Source of the DNA: Tianweitania aestuarii | Lineage (GTDB): Bacteria; Pseudomonadota; Alphaproteobacteria; Rhizobiales; Rhizobiaceae | Direction: 5' to 3' | DNA length: 64,000 nt | Assembly: GCF_018457165.1 (NCBI RefSeq) | Contig: NZ_JAFMNX010000001.1 | Span: forward strand, 1,054,001 to 1,118,000 | Shown here: one piece after another, positions 28,299-37,999 of the stretch | Layout of the letters: every line of letters begins with the position of its first letter | Position numbering within the stretch: position 1 is the first letter of the stretch | The notes under the pieces: generated by a model | What the model was told of the DNA's origin: nothing | Databases searched by the model: none | Seen by the model: only the letters and a program-made list of their open reading frames with translations | Program-made: the position numbers and the translations under genes

Positions 28299-29198
28299 TC
28301 AAGTCGGATGGCGGATCGTCAGGGCTGCACGGCGTCGGCGGCCTTGCGCGATCTGCCAAGCGGAATGGGCGATCAGCGTGACGATGAGGATCGCGCCGCC
28401 GATCAGGCTGGCGGTGGTCGGCACCTCGGTGAAGATCAGCCACACCCAGATCGGCGCGAGCACTGTCTCCAACAGATAGAACATCGCGACCTCCGGGCCG
28501 GACAGGTATTTCGGCGCGTTGGCGAGGCAGAAGAAGGCGATGGGCATGACGAGCAAGCCGTCGAGCATGATCCACTGCGGCGCCTGCGCTTCGAAGCCGA
28601 CGCGCGACACCATGACGATCGCCACGCACAAAGCGGGGATCACGGCCATCAGCGACGCGAAGCCCATATCGCGCCCGCTCCAGCGGCTGATCGTGATGGC
28701 GGTGGCGATCAGAAAGGCCGAGCACATCGCCAGCGCATTGCCCAGAAGATTGCCGGTGCCGATGCCGGCGTGAACGATGATCAGCACGCCGACGATCATG
28801 AGCGTGATCGCGCCGAGCGTTGCCGGCTTCGGCCGTTCTCTCAGGAAGATCCATGAGAGAACGGCGGCGAAGGCGGTGTTGAAGGCGAGAATGAAAACGA
28901 GGTCGGCCGTGGTCGTGTGGAACACGGCGAGCAGGAAGGTCATCGACGACAGCGAATAAAGGCCGGCAACCAGAAGGCCGATGCGGCCGGGGATCAGCGG
29001 CGGGAGTTTTACGCGCAGGCCACGCAGGATCGACCAGATCACCAAAGTGGCAACCAGCGTCGTGCTGGTGCGGATCAGAAGCGCGCTCCAGCTGTTGGCT
29101 TGGCCGAGCTTGACCAGGGGAATGTCGACCGTGAGCACGAGGCCGCCAAGGGCAGCCAGAAGCAAACCGCGCGCATGCGGCGAAAGCGATTGGAACAA
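28299..29198 (-). CDS. EamA/DMT-family transporter
   Basis: This 299-residue protein has ten transmembrane helices in two EamA repeats, starting GLLLAALGGLVLTVDIPLVK. The second repeat shows FFCLANAPKYLSGPEVAMFY and the family-typical LETVLAPIWVWLIFTEVP. The substrate is not predictable; metabolites and amino acids are common. It lies 38 nt downstream of bpt on the same strand, so the two may be co-transcribed. The ycaQ-like gene follows. Confidence 0.85.
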   Translation of the reverse strand: MFQSLSPHARGLLLAALGGLVLTVDIPLVKLGQANSWSALLIRTSTTLVATLVIWSILRGLRVKLPPLIPGRIGLLVAGLYSLSSMTFLLAVFHTTTADLVFILAFNTAFAAVLSWIFLRERPKPATLGAITLMIVGVLIIVHAGIGTGNLLGNALAMCSAFLIATAITISRWSGRDMGFASLMAVIPALCVAIVMVSRVGFEAQAPQWIMLDGLLVMPIAFFCLANAPKYLSGPEVAMFYLLETVLAPIWVWLIFTEVPTTASLIGGAILIVTLIAHSAWQIAQGRRRRAALTIRHPT

Positions 29199-29236
29199 GC
29201 GAATCTCCCCGGATCTGGAAGGGAGTTAGATCCAGT

Positions 29237-30028
29237 TCACGCGCCTTGTCGAACCTCATCTGGGTTGAAGCGCGCCCAACCTCTTGGTCCAAGATGTTCC
29301 TGCGGCTGGAAGCGCACCTTGTAGGCCATCTTGGGCGAGCCGTTGACCCAATAGCCCAGATACACATGCGGCAGGCCCATCGAGCGGGCGCGCGCGATGT
29401 GGTCGAGAATCATGAAGGTGCCGAGCGAGCGCTCGTCGAGGTCGGGATCGAAAAAGGAATAAACCATCGACAGGCCGTCGCCCATGCGATCGCTGAGCGC
29501 CACGGCCACGAGATCGCCCACACCCTTGCCGGTGATGAAGGTGTCGGGACCGCGCCGGCGATATTCGATGACCTTGGTTTCGACATGGCTGTCTTCCACC
29601 ATCATGGCGTAATCGAGCACGCTCATGTCCAGCATGCCGCCGCGCTTGTGGCGGGCTTCGAGATAGCGGCGGAAAAGGGAATATTGCTCCGTGCTGGGCG
29701 CAGCGTTTCGCATGTCGCCGACCAGATCATCGTTGCGCCCCAACACCCGCTTCATGTTGCGGGTGGGCTCGAATGCGTTGACGAGAACACGGGTGGAAAC
29801 GCAGGCGCGGCAGGTCTCGCAGGCCGGACGGTAGGCGATGTTCTGCGAGCGGCGAAAGCCACCCTGCGTCAGGAGATCGTTGAGATCCGTCGCCCGATTG
29901 CCGATCAAATGCGTGAAAACCTTCCGCTCATATTGCCCTTCCAGATAAGGGCAGGCGGTGGGTGCCGTCAGAAAGAACTGCGGCGAAGGTGGCTGGTGAT
30001 GCGTCATGAATGCCTGAAAGCGGCTCAC
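29237..30028 (-). CDS. bpt: Aspartate/glutamate leucyltransferase (Bpt)
   Basis: This 263-residue aminoacyl-tRNA-protein transferase moves Leu from Leu-tRNA to N-terminal Asp or Glu, marking proteins for ClpAP degradation. Conserved blocks are [18 protein letters not shown] with an N-terminal Cys, [16 protein letters not shown] with three Cys, and [18 protein letters not shown]. The frame starts at GTG 30028; ATG 30007 ([11 protein letters not shown]) is a likely alternative and fits homologs starting near there. Confidence 0.93.
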   Translation of the reverse strand: MSRFQAFMTHHQPPSPQFFLTAPTACPYLEGQYERKVFTHLIGNRATDLNDLLTQGGFRRSQNIAYRPACETCRACVSTRVLVNAFEPTRNMKRVLGRNDDLVGDMRNAAPSTEQYSLFRRYLEARHKRGGMLDMSVLDYAMMVEDSHVETKVIEYRRRGPDTFITGKGVGDLVAVALSDRMGDGLSMVYSFFDPDLDERSLGTFMILDHIARARSMGLPHVYLGYWVNGSPKMAYKVRFQPQEHLGPRGWARFNPDEVRQGA

Positions 30029-30107
30029 TCTTTTACGCGTAGGTTGAACCCCTCACGCGAAAGGTCAACTCACAAAGATTGATCCGCTGTTCAAGCGGGA
30101 CCGCCGC

Positions 30108-30590
30108 TCAGCGATCCGAACGAACCACGGCTGTGCCGAGCAGCAGATCGTGGGCGGTGCGCTTGCGGTCGAGAAACAGCGAAGCAAGCAGGATCAACGG
30201 CGTAAGAATGACATTGCCAGCCCAAAATAGCACGGAGTGAACCACCGCGAGAACGCCGTCCACGCGGCCACCATCGAGCCGCTCGAGCCGGATCGACATG
30301 GCGCGCATGCCAAGCGTGGCCTGACGCGACGAGCCCATGGTCGCGAACACATAGATGAGGGCGATCATCGGGGTCAGCATGCCAAACAGCATCCAGCCAA
30401 GGCCAAGGGTGATGATGCCGAGGAAGCCGACAATCACGCTGACTGGAATGAGCAGCAGAAGAACGATGGCGTAGTCGATGCAGAACGCGAGAATGCGACG
30501 CCGGCGAACACCATCATACAGCCTGACATCATCAAGGCTGCGATCAAGCGCGCCGGTCTGATTCATCGTGGCAGTGTGCTGAGTCGACAT
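30108..30590 (-). CDS. RDD-family membrane protein
   Basis: This 160-residue protein has a conserved RDD domain: RRRILAFCIDYAIVLLLLIP, with an Asp in the first helix, then TLGMRAMSIRLERLDGG and VLFWAGNVILTPLILLA. There are three to four transmembrane helices. ATG 30590 is chosen because AGGA lies 6 nt upstream; the frame extends to 30647. Function unknown; the RDD family includes Na+/H+-exchange-linked proteins. It stands between bpt and the DUF423 gene. Confidence 0.8.
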   Translation of the reverse strand: MSTQHTATMNQTGALDRSLDDVRLYDGVRRRRILAFCIDYAIVLLLLIPVSVIVGFLGIITLGLGWMLFGMLTPMIALIYVFATMGSSRQATLGMRAMSIRLERLDGGRVDGVLAVVHSVLFWAGNVILTPLILLASLFLDRKRTAHDLLLGTAVVRSDR

Positions 30591-30679
30591 CGCGGTCCTT
30601 CCAGTGGTTTCTTGCCCTTGAGATGGCGATTTTTGCGCCGGATTCAAGAAAGAACCCTCGGGACGTAGAAGCGTCGATG

Positions 30680-31039
30680 TCAGCCGCGCCGGGGAAGCAG
30701 GCTGGCGACGCCGATCGCGATCCAGCCGAGGATCATCATCACGCCGCCGGCGGGCGCCGCCATGGGGAACAGGCGCTCGGCCCCGTAATGTCTGATGATG
30801 AGGTCGGCCGCGAACAAGGCGACGCCGACAAACAAGAGCCAGGCTGCCAGACGCAGCGCCTTCGAAGCACCGAGCAGCCCAACGGCCAGAAGCGCGGGTG
30901 CATGCATCAGAAGAAAGGACGCGCCGGTGGCGATGGTTCCACCGCCGCTATGGGTTGCGACCGCCGAAAAGGCGACGCCCGCTGCACCGCACAGCGCGGC
31001 GGCAACGCAAAGGGCGCGACCCGGCTGGGCTGCGATCAT
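30680..31039 (-). CDS. DUF423-family small membrane protein
   Basis: This 119-residue protein has four hydrophobic helices and a conserved centre (FSAVATHSGGGTIATG, and LIIRHYGAERLFPMAAPAGG). DUF423 proteins are inner-membrane proteins of unknown role. The ATG at 31039 overlaps the hemB stop as ATGA, so it is coupled to hemB, and the two share a transcript. Confidence 0.8.
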   Translation of the reverse strand: MIAAQPGRALCVAAALCGAAGVAFSAVATHSGGGTIATGASFLLMHAPALLAVGLLGASKALRLAAWLLFVGVALFAADLIIRHYGAERLFPMAAPAGGVMMILGWIAIGVASLLPRRG

Positions 31040-32067
31040 GATGCGAGGAGTTCCGCCACATCAGGGGCGAAGTAGGTAAGGATGCCGTCGCAACCCGCGC
31101 GCTTGAAAGCCAGAAGGCTTTCCAGCATGGCGCGTTCGCCGTCGATCCAGCCATTGGCGGCAGCAGCCTTGATCATCGTGAATTCGCCCGACACCTGATA
31201 GGCGAAGGTCGGCACGGCGAAGGTTTCCTTCAGCCGGTGAATGATGTCGAGATAGGGCATGCCAGGCTTGACCATCAGCATATCAGCGCCTTCGGCGAGA
31301 TCCTGCTCGGCTTCGCGCATGGCTTCATTCGAATTGGCGGGATCGAGATAATAGGTCTTCTTGTCGCCCTTCAGGAGCCCGCTTGTGCCGATGGCTTCGC
31401 GGTAAGGACCATAAAAGGCCGACGAGAACTTGGTGGCGTACGACATGATCGCGACATCCTGGAAGCCATCGGCGTCCAGTGCATCACGGATCGCGCCGAT
31501 GCGGCCGTCCATCATGTCGGAGGGCGCGATGATGTCCGAACCCGCGCGAGCCTGCTCGAGTGCTGCTGCAACGACCTGATCCACGGTTTCATCATTGACG
31601 ATGATGCCATCGCGCAGAATGCCGTCATGGCCGTGATCGGTGAAGGGATCGAGCGCGGCGTCGGTGATGATGCCGATGTCGGGTGCGGCGTCCTTGATCG
31701 CGCGGGTGGCGCGATTGATCAGGTTGTCGGCATGGCAGGCATGCGACCCGGTTTGATCCTTCAAGGCATGGTCGATGTAAGGGAAGGTCGCAATCGCGGG
31801 AATGCCGAGCGAGGCGGCGCGCTTGGCTTCCTGTGCCGCCATATCCACCGACAAACGAAACACGCCGGGCATTGCGGGCAGGGGCTCGCGCTTGTTCTCG
31901 CCATCAACAAGGAAGATCGGCCAGATCAGGTCATCGACCGTCAGCCGGTTTTCCTGAACCAGCCGGCGCGACCAGTCTGTCTTGCGCGTTCGGCGCAGGC
32001 GGCGGCTTCCGGTGATTTCGTCAACGCTTCGGCCGATCCGTGTCGGCGTGCGGGTTATCCTGTCCAT
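31036..32067 (-). CDS. hemB: Porphobilinogen synthase (5-aminolevulinate dehydratase)
   Basis: This 343-residue enzyme condenses two 5-aminolevulinates to porphobilinogen in heme synthesis. The active-site lysines are in SYATKFSSAFYGPYREAIG and DMLMVKPGMPYLDIIHRLK. RRTRKTDWSRRLVQENRLT is the usual N-terminal arm. The start ATG 32067 gives MDRITRTPTRIGRSVDE; the frame extends to 32148 without a ribosome site. The metal-binding cysteine cluster of zinc-dependent forms is not evident in the region ITDAALDPFTDHGHDGIL, which suggests a magnesium-type enzyme common in alphaproteobacteria. Confidence 0.95.
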   Translation of the reverse strand: MDRITRTPTRIGRSVDEITGSRRLRRTRKTDWSRRLVQENRLTVDDLIWPIFLVDGENKREPLPAMPGVFRLSVDMAAQEAKRAASLGIPAIATFPYIDHALKDQTGSHACHADNLINRATRAIKDAAPDIGIITDAALDPFTDHGHDGILRDGIIVNDETVDQVVAAALEQARAGSDIIAPSDMMDGRIGAIRDALDADGFQDVAIMSYATKFSSAFYGPYREAIGTSGLLKGDKKTYYLDPANSNEAMREAEQDLAEGADMLMVKPGMPYLDIIHRLKETFAVPTFAYQVSGEFTMIKAAAANGWIDGERAMLESLLAFKRAGCDGILTYFAPDVAELLAS

Positions 32068-32222
32068 GGCAGAGGCCCTTTCTTGCGCCAGCCCATAGCA
32101 CAAGGGCTTTGCACGCACCACGCAGCAAACCTGCGGCATTGACGCCAAGCAGGACGAACCGTAAGCCCGAAGCCTGCCTGCACGGCATGGCTTTTTTGGC
32201 GGTTGGCTTGGGAGAGGTGGTC

Positions 32223-33275
32223 ATGAAGGTAGATTTTGGCGGCGGTGACGAGATCGCCTTCGAGCGCGTCGGACGGGCCGGCGTGGTCACGCTCACGCGG
32301 CCGAAGGCGCTGAACGCGCTGACCCACACGATGGTCAAGGCGCTGGCGGCGGCCCTCACCGCATGGGCCGATGAAAGCGACGTGGCCGTTGTCGTGGTGA
32401 AGGCGGAGGGCAGGGCCTTTTGCGCCGGCGGCGACATTCTCGACGTGTATCGGCGCGGAAAGGCGGGGGAGCATCCCGTTGCCTTCTTTGCCGACGAGTA
32501 TCGCCTGAACATCCAGATCGAATCCTATCCCAAGCCGTATATCTCGCTGATCGACGGCATCGTCATGGGCGGCGGTGTCGGCATCTCCTTCCATGGCTCG
32601 CATCGCGTGATCAGCGAAAACGCGCTGTTTGCCATGCCCGAAGTCGGCATCGGCTTCTTTCCCGATGTCGGCGGCAGCCATCTTCTGCCGAAGCTGCCGG
32701 GCTCGTTCGGCCGGTATCTCGCTCTGACCGGTGATCGCATTCGCGCCGGCGACATCATGACGTCCGGCATGGGCACGCATTTCGTGCCATCGGCGAGTTT
32801 CCCGCTGCTCGTCGAGGAACTGGCATCTTCCGGCAATCCGCGCGCAGCACTCGCCAAGTTCACCACGGAAGCGCCGGCACCCGAGATCGACGATGGCGCG
32901 CTGCATACGATCGCCAAGCTCTTCTCGGTCGACGGCTTCAAGGAACTGATCGCCGGTCTGGAACGCGCTGCGGCGCGCGACCAGTTCGCGCAAAAGGCGC
33001 TCGATACGATCGCCAAGCGCTCGCCCACGAGCCTGCATGTCACCTTCCGCCAGATCCGCGACGGGGACATGCTGTCGATGCCCGAATGCATGCAGATGGA
33101 ATATCGCATTCTCAACCGCATGCTCCAAGGCCATGACTTCTATGAAGGCATTCGCGCGGCGCTGATCGACAAGGGATCGACGCCGGAATGGAAGCCGTCC
33201 GAGATCGACGCGGTGTCGGATGCCGATGTCGACGCCTATTTCAAACCATTGGATGACGGAGAACTGCGCCTGTGA
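32223..33275 (+). CDS. Enoyl-CoA hydratase/isomerase, probable 3-hydroxyisobutyryl-CoA hydrolase
   Basis: This 350-residue crotonase-fold protein shows the oxyanion motifs FCAGGDILDVYRRG and DGIVMGGGVGISFHGSHRVI, with MPEVGIGFFPDVGGSHLLPK. The extended C-terminal half, with ISDGD-like QIRDGDMLSMPECMQMEYRI, fits 3-hydroxyisobutyryl-CoA hydrolases of valine breakdown rather than shorter hydratases. ATG 32223 is preceded by GGGAGAGG. Its stop overlaps the start of the membrane protein gene at 33272. Confidence 0.88.
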   Translation: MKVDFGGGDEIAFERVGRAGVVTLTRPKALNALTHTMVKALAAALTAWADESDVAVVVVKAEGRAFCAGGDILDVYRRGKAGEHPVAFFADEYRLNIQIESYPKPYISLIDGIVMGGGVGISFHGSHRVISENALFAMPEVGIGFFPDVGGSHLLPKLPGSFGRYLALTGDRIRAGDIMTSGMGTHFVPSASFPLLVEELASSGNPRAALAKFTTEAPAPEIDDGALHTIAKLFSVDGFKELIAGLERAAARDQFAQKALDTIAKRSPTSLHVTFRQIRDGDMLSMPECMQMEYRILNRMLQGHDFYEGIRAALIDKGSTPEWKPSEIDAVSDADVDAYFKPLDDGELRL

Positions 33276-33691
33276 TGTCCAGCCAAGCCAGGATCGCGGT
33301 TGCCGCGCCGACCATGGCCGAAGGCGCGCTTGCCTGGCTGCACCGGCTGGTGGCGGTGTACTGCCTTCTGTTCGGCATCCTCTACTGGATCCGTTTGATC
33401 GGCTTGAACGACGGCCTGACCTGGCGCTTCGACACGATGCCGATCACCTGGCAGGCGGCCAGCGTGCTGCTCGCCGTATTCTTTCCGTTTGCCGCCATCG
33501 GCCTTTGGATGCTGGCATCCTGGGGGCCGGTTCTGTGGCTGATCTGCGCGATCACGGAAATCGTGATGTATGTCGGCTTCCCGCAGATCTACGGCTTTCG
33601 CATCGGCGCGGTGGCCACGCATTGCATCGTTGCCGCGCTTTATCTGACCCTGCGCTTGGTTATTTATCTCCAAAGGAAAAGGATCACGTAA
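33272..33691 (+). CDS. Conserved rhizobial membrane protein (DUF6163-like)
   Basis: This 139-residue protein has four transmembrane segments, at about residues 27-46, 63-82, 87-106 and 115-131. It begins at tandem codons GTG-ATG (33272-33277). The usual neighbour of this family is ldtR, as here. GTG overlaps the upstream stop, showing coupling to the hydratase gene. A short hairpin follows. Function unknown. Confidence 0.7.
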   Translation: MMSSQARIAVAAPTMAEGALAWLHRLVAVYCLLFGILYWIRLIGLNDGLTWRFDTMPITWQAASVLLAVFFPFAAIGLWMLASWGPVLWLICAITEIVMYVGFPQIYGFRIGAVATHCIVAALYLTLRLVIYLQRKRIT

Positions 33692-33695
33692 GTCG

Positions 33696-33723
33696 TTGTT
33701 AAGCCTCTTTGAAATGGAGGCTT
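33696..33723. promoter_or_regulatory. TTGTTAAGCCT element and hairpin before ldtR
   Basis: TTGTTAAGCCT at 33696-33706 recurs exactly at 34646-34656 before ldtP. It overlaps a 7-bp stem, AAGCCTC (33701-33707) / GAGGCTT (33717-33723). Two related TTAAG sites follow at about 33736 and 33750. LdtR is known to regulate ldtR and ldtP, so this is a candidate operator. Confidence 0.5.
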
Positions 33724-33839
33724 GGATACCGCTGGTTAAGCTTGGCGTTTAAGTCGAATTTTAGGTGCGACGGTTATGGTCATGCCCAAGGTGAGATCAA
33801 AAAAACAATCACCGGGCGTCAACACGAGAGGCACAACCG

Positions 33840-34352
33840 ATGAACACGCGACAGGCCACCAAGCCCGCACCGGCACAAGACGACAGCCGCGAAGCAATCC
33901 GCACGCTTTACATGGAAGCCCTTCAGCTCGTGGAGCGCCTTCATCGCCGGTTGCTCGATGTGATCAAGGACGAGTTCGACCGCAACAACCGCAGCGACAT
34001 CAACGCGATCCAGGCCCTGCTCCTGTTCAACATCGGCAATGCCGAACTGACCGCCGGCGAGCTGCGCTCGCGCGGTTATTATCTCGGCTCCAACGTGTCC
34101 TATAATCTGAAGAAGCTCGTCGATCTCGGCTTCATCAACCACCAGCGTTCGCGCATCGACCGCCGCTCGGTGCGGGTGAGCCTGACGCCGAAGGGCCAGG
34201 AAATCGAGAAGATCGTGGCCGGCCTCTACGAGCGCCACATCGGTTCGATCGAAGCCGTCGGCGGCATCAACCACGACGAATTCCACCAGATGAACAAGTC
34301 GCTGCAGCGCCTCGACCGCTTCTGGAACGACACGATCGCCTACCGGATGTAA
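33840..34352 (+). CDS. ldtR: MarR-family transcription regulator LdtR
   Basis: This 170-residue winged-helix protein resembles LdtR of Liberibacter and Sinorhizobium, which controls the L,D-transpeptidase gene downstream and osmotic-stress genes. The dimer helix and HTH region show INAIQALLLFNIGNAELTAG, SRGYYLGSNVSYNLKKLVD as recognition helix, and wing INHQRSRIDRRSVRVSLTPK. The first 15 residues are disordered. Its neighbour ldtP follows after a 403-bp gap. An 11-bp element shared with the ldtP promoter precedes both genes. Confidence 0.92.
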   Translation: MNTRQATKPAPAQDDSREAIRTLYMEALQLVERLHRRLLDVIKDEFDRNNRSDINAIQALLLFNIGNAELTAGELRSRGYYLGSNVSYNLKKLVDLGFINHQRSRIDRRSVRVSLTPKGQEIEKIVAGLYERHIGSIEAVGGINHDEFHQMNKSLQRLDRFWNDTIAYRM

Positions 34353-34384
34353 TCAACAGACGCTTCCGAGGGTGATCCTCATGA

Positions 34385-34417
34385 AACGGCGCCTCGGCTG
34401 TATGGCCAGGCGCCGTT
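34385..34417 (+). terminator. Hairpin after ldtR
   Basis: AACGGCGCCT (34385-34394) pairs with AGGCGCCGTT (34408-34417) around a 13-nt loop, 33 nt after the ldtR stop. The downstream T-tract is short, so termination efficiency is uncertain. Confidence 0.6.
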
Positions 34418-34697
34418 CCTGCGTTTGAAACTGCGCTCAAACTGCAACAGCGACGATCACGCTTTGCATGATCGCGACCCTTGATGCGCCAAGCGGCGCG
34501 GCAGGCCACGCTGCCGCCATATTCGGGTGACACGGCCATTGTTATGGAACGGGCGCGGGTGCCTGGAACGACCCGATCGACACTGCGTTGAAGTCGTTGA
34601 TCGCGGATCCTAGGGCACGCAAGGCCAGTCCGCCGATAAAAGAACTTGTTAAGCCTGTTTTTCTATCGTGGCGGATCGATGCCGAGTTCGGACGTGT
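34418..34697. other. ldtR-ldtP intergenic stretch
   Basis: No gene was found here. The stretch carries the TTGTTAAGCCT copy at 34646-34656, followed by a T-run (GTTTTTCTATC). It ends at the tandem CCCAAG repeats. Probably it holds the ldtP promoter and LdtR operator. Confidence 0.5.
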
Positions 34698-34743
34698 CCC
34701 AAGTGACCGCAGACCCAAGACCGTAGACCCAAGTGACTGCAGA
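34698..34743. repeat. Three adjacent CCCAAG tandem repeats just before ldtP
   Basis: CCCAAGTGACCGCAGA (34698-34713), CCCAAGACCGTAGA (34714-34727) and CCCAAGTGACTGCAGA (34728-34743) abut each other. The middle copy lacks two bases. The array ends 12 bp before the ldtP start codon, so it lies in the mRNA leader or at the promoter. Confidence 0.85.
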
Positions 34744-34755
34744 TAACGTGGATAG

Positions 34756-36015
34756 ATGATGAACACAAATCGCCGCCATTTTCTGACCGCAGCCGGTGCC
34801 TTGGCCGGAACGGCTCTCGCCGCACCTGCATTCGCGCAGAACATCTTGGACGACGTGTTTCAGTCCAACCGCCGCGGCGGCTGGGACGACCAGTTCGATT
34901 CGCGTGCGGCTGGCGGCGAGGCGGTTCAATCTGATGTGCCGATCTATAGCCACGAAACGCTGATGTACACGCAGCAGGCGATCAACACCTACCAGAACAT
35001 CGTGGCGCAGGGCGGCTGGAACCAGGTTCCGTCCGGCAACAAGCTGCAGCTCGGCGTCGTTCATCCGGACGTCGAGGCCATGCGCCGCCGTTTGATGATC
35101 TCGGGCGATCTTTCGCAGCGCGCCGGCCTGTCGCAGTCCTTCGACACCTACACCGACGCAGCGCTCAAGCGCTTCCAGCGTCGCCACGGTCTGCCGGCCG
35201 ATGGCGTAACGGGCAAATACACCTATGCCGCGATGAACGTGTCGCCGCAGATCCGCCTCGGCCAGTTGCAGACGAACCTGAACCGCCTGAACCAGAACCT
35301 GGGCAACTATCAGGATCAGCGCTATGTGATGGTCAACATTCCGGCGGCGCAGATCGAAGCTGTGGAGAATGGCCGCGTCGTGTCGCGTCACACGGCCGTT
35401 GTCGGCAAGATCGACCGCCAAACGCCGTTGATCGATTCCGCGATCAACGAAGTCATCGTCAATCCTTACTGGAATGCGCCGGAATCGATCATCCGCAAGG
35501 ATATCATTCCGCTGATGCGCAAGAACCCGAACTATCTGCGCGACAACAACATCCGCATCTTCACCTGGGGTGGTGAGCCGGTGGATCCGATGTCGATCGA
35601 CTGGTCGACGGAAGATGCCGCCAAGCTGCATTTCCGCCAAGATCCGGGCAAGATCAACGCAATGGCTTCGGTGAAGATCAACTTCCCGAACGATCACCAG
35701 ACCTACATGCACGACACACCGCAGCAGAGCCTGTTCAACAATCTGATGCGCTTCGATTCATCGGGCTGCGTGCGCGTCCAGAACGTGCGCGATCTCGTTA
35801 CGTGGCTGCTGCGCGACACGCCCGGCTGGAGCCGCCAGCGTTTCGAGGACACGATCCGCAGCGGCGAAAACACGCCGGTTCAGCTGACCAACCCTGTGCC
35901 GGTGCACTTCACCTATGTGTCGGCCTGGTCGACGGGCGATGGCGTCGTGCATTTCCGCGACGACGTTTACGCGCTGGACGGCAATCAGGAACTGCAGATG
36001 TCGCAGGCGATCTGA
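34756..36015 (+). CDS. ldtP: L,D-transpeptidase LdtP, probably Tat-exported
   Basis: This is a 419-residue cell-wall enzyme that forms 3-3 or lipoprotein crosslinks in peptidoglycan. The N-terminus MNTNRRHFLTAAGALAGTAL has a twin-arginine motif, with AFAQ as a cleavage site, so Tat export is likely. A peptidoglycan-binding domain lies at about 110-175 (FQRRHGLPADGVTGKYTYAA). The YkuD domain follows, with YMHDTPQQSLFN and the catalytic Cys338 in SSGCVRVQNVRDL. It starts at tandem ATG codons. LdtR upstream is its probable activator. Confidence 0.94.
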   Translation: MMNTNRRHFLTAAGALAGTALAAPAFAQNILDDVFQSNRRGGWDDQFDSRAAGGEAVQSDVPIYSHETLMYTQQAINTYQNIVAQGGWNQVPSGNKLQLGVVHPDVEAMRRRLMISGDLSQRAGLSQSFDTYTDAALKRFQRRHGLPADGVTGKYTYAAMNVSPQIRLGQLQTNLNRLNQNLGNYQDQRYVMVNIPAAQIEAVENGRVVSRHTAVVGKIDRQTPLIDSAINEVIVNPYWNAPESIIRKDIIPLMRKNPNYLRDNNIRIFTWGGEPVDPMSIDWSTEDAAKLHFRQDPGKINAMASVKINFPNDHQTYMHDTPQQSLFNNLMRFDSSGCVRVQNVRDLVTWLLRDTPGWSRQRFEDTIRSGENTPVQLTNPVPVHFTYVSAWSTGDGVVHFRDDVYALDGNQELQMSQAI

Positions 36016-36038
36016 TCGCTTCAGGCATGATCAACACG

Positions 36039-36064
36039 AAGGCCGCCCTCGAGGCGGCCTTTTT
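36039..36064 (+). terminator. Rho-independent terminator of ldtP
   Basis: AAGGCCGCC (36039-36047) pairs with GGCGGCCTT (36053-36061), followed by a run of T to 36064. Confidence 0.93.
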
Positions 36065-36183
36065 CGTTTCATCAGCCGTGTCGGAAACACAGCAGAAAAA
36101 TGCGGTTCCGGCTCGTGGCGAGGGCGCTTCAAGTGTGATAGTGCGCCCGTGACCTTCCCTTTCGCTTCGTAAAGGATCCTGCG

Positions 36184-37479
<1,296 letters not shown>

Positions 37480-37510
37480 GAGGGGGCATCCCTTCTAGAC
37501 CGGAATACCG

Positions 37511-37999
37511 ATGCGCTGCCCTTACTGCCAGTCCGAAGACACCCAGGTTAAGGATTCGCGGCCTGCCGAAGATGGCGCCGCGATCCGACGCCGCCGGATC
37601 TGCCCGGTTTGCGGCGGCCGCTTCACGACCTTCGAGCGCGTGCAGCTGCGCGATCTCGTTGTGGTCAAGAAGTCCGGCCGCAAGGTGCCGTTCGATCGCG
37701 ACAAGCTGATGCGGTCCTTCGACATCGCGCTGCGCAAGCGCAATGTCGATCCCGACCGCATCGAGCGCGCCGTGACCGGCATCGTCAGGCAGCTGGAAAG
37801 CTCGGGCGAAACGGAAATCGTGGCCGGCGAAATCGGCCGCCTGGTGATGGAAGCGCTGAAGGCGCTGGATGATGTCGCCTATGTCCGGTTCGCTTCCGTG
37901 TATCGCAACTTCCGCGAAGCTCGCGACTTCCACGGCGTTCTGGACGAGCTGACGGTGGAAGACGAGGCCGATCATGCGGTCGACCCACACGATGGCTGA
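37511..37999 (+). CDS. nrdR: Transcriptional repressor NrdR
   Basis: This 162-residue repressor senses ATP/dATP and shuts off ribonucleotide reductase genes. A four-Cys zinc ribbon opens the protein: [18 protein letters not shown] and [20 protein letters not shown]. The ATP-cone follows: [20 protein letters not shown]. The C-terminus is acidic ([11 protein letters not shown]). It overlaps ribD by 8-26 nt, depending on the ribD start, so it is in one transcript with the riboflavin genes. Confidence 0.96.
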   Translation: MRCPYCQSEDTQVKDSRPAEDGAAIRRRRICPVCGGRFTTFERVQLRDLVVVKKSGRKVPFDRDKLMRSFDIALRKRNVDPDRIERAVTGIVRQLESSGETEIVAGEIGRLVMEALKALDDVAYVRFASVYRNFREARDFHGVLDELTVEDEADHAVDPHDG

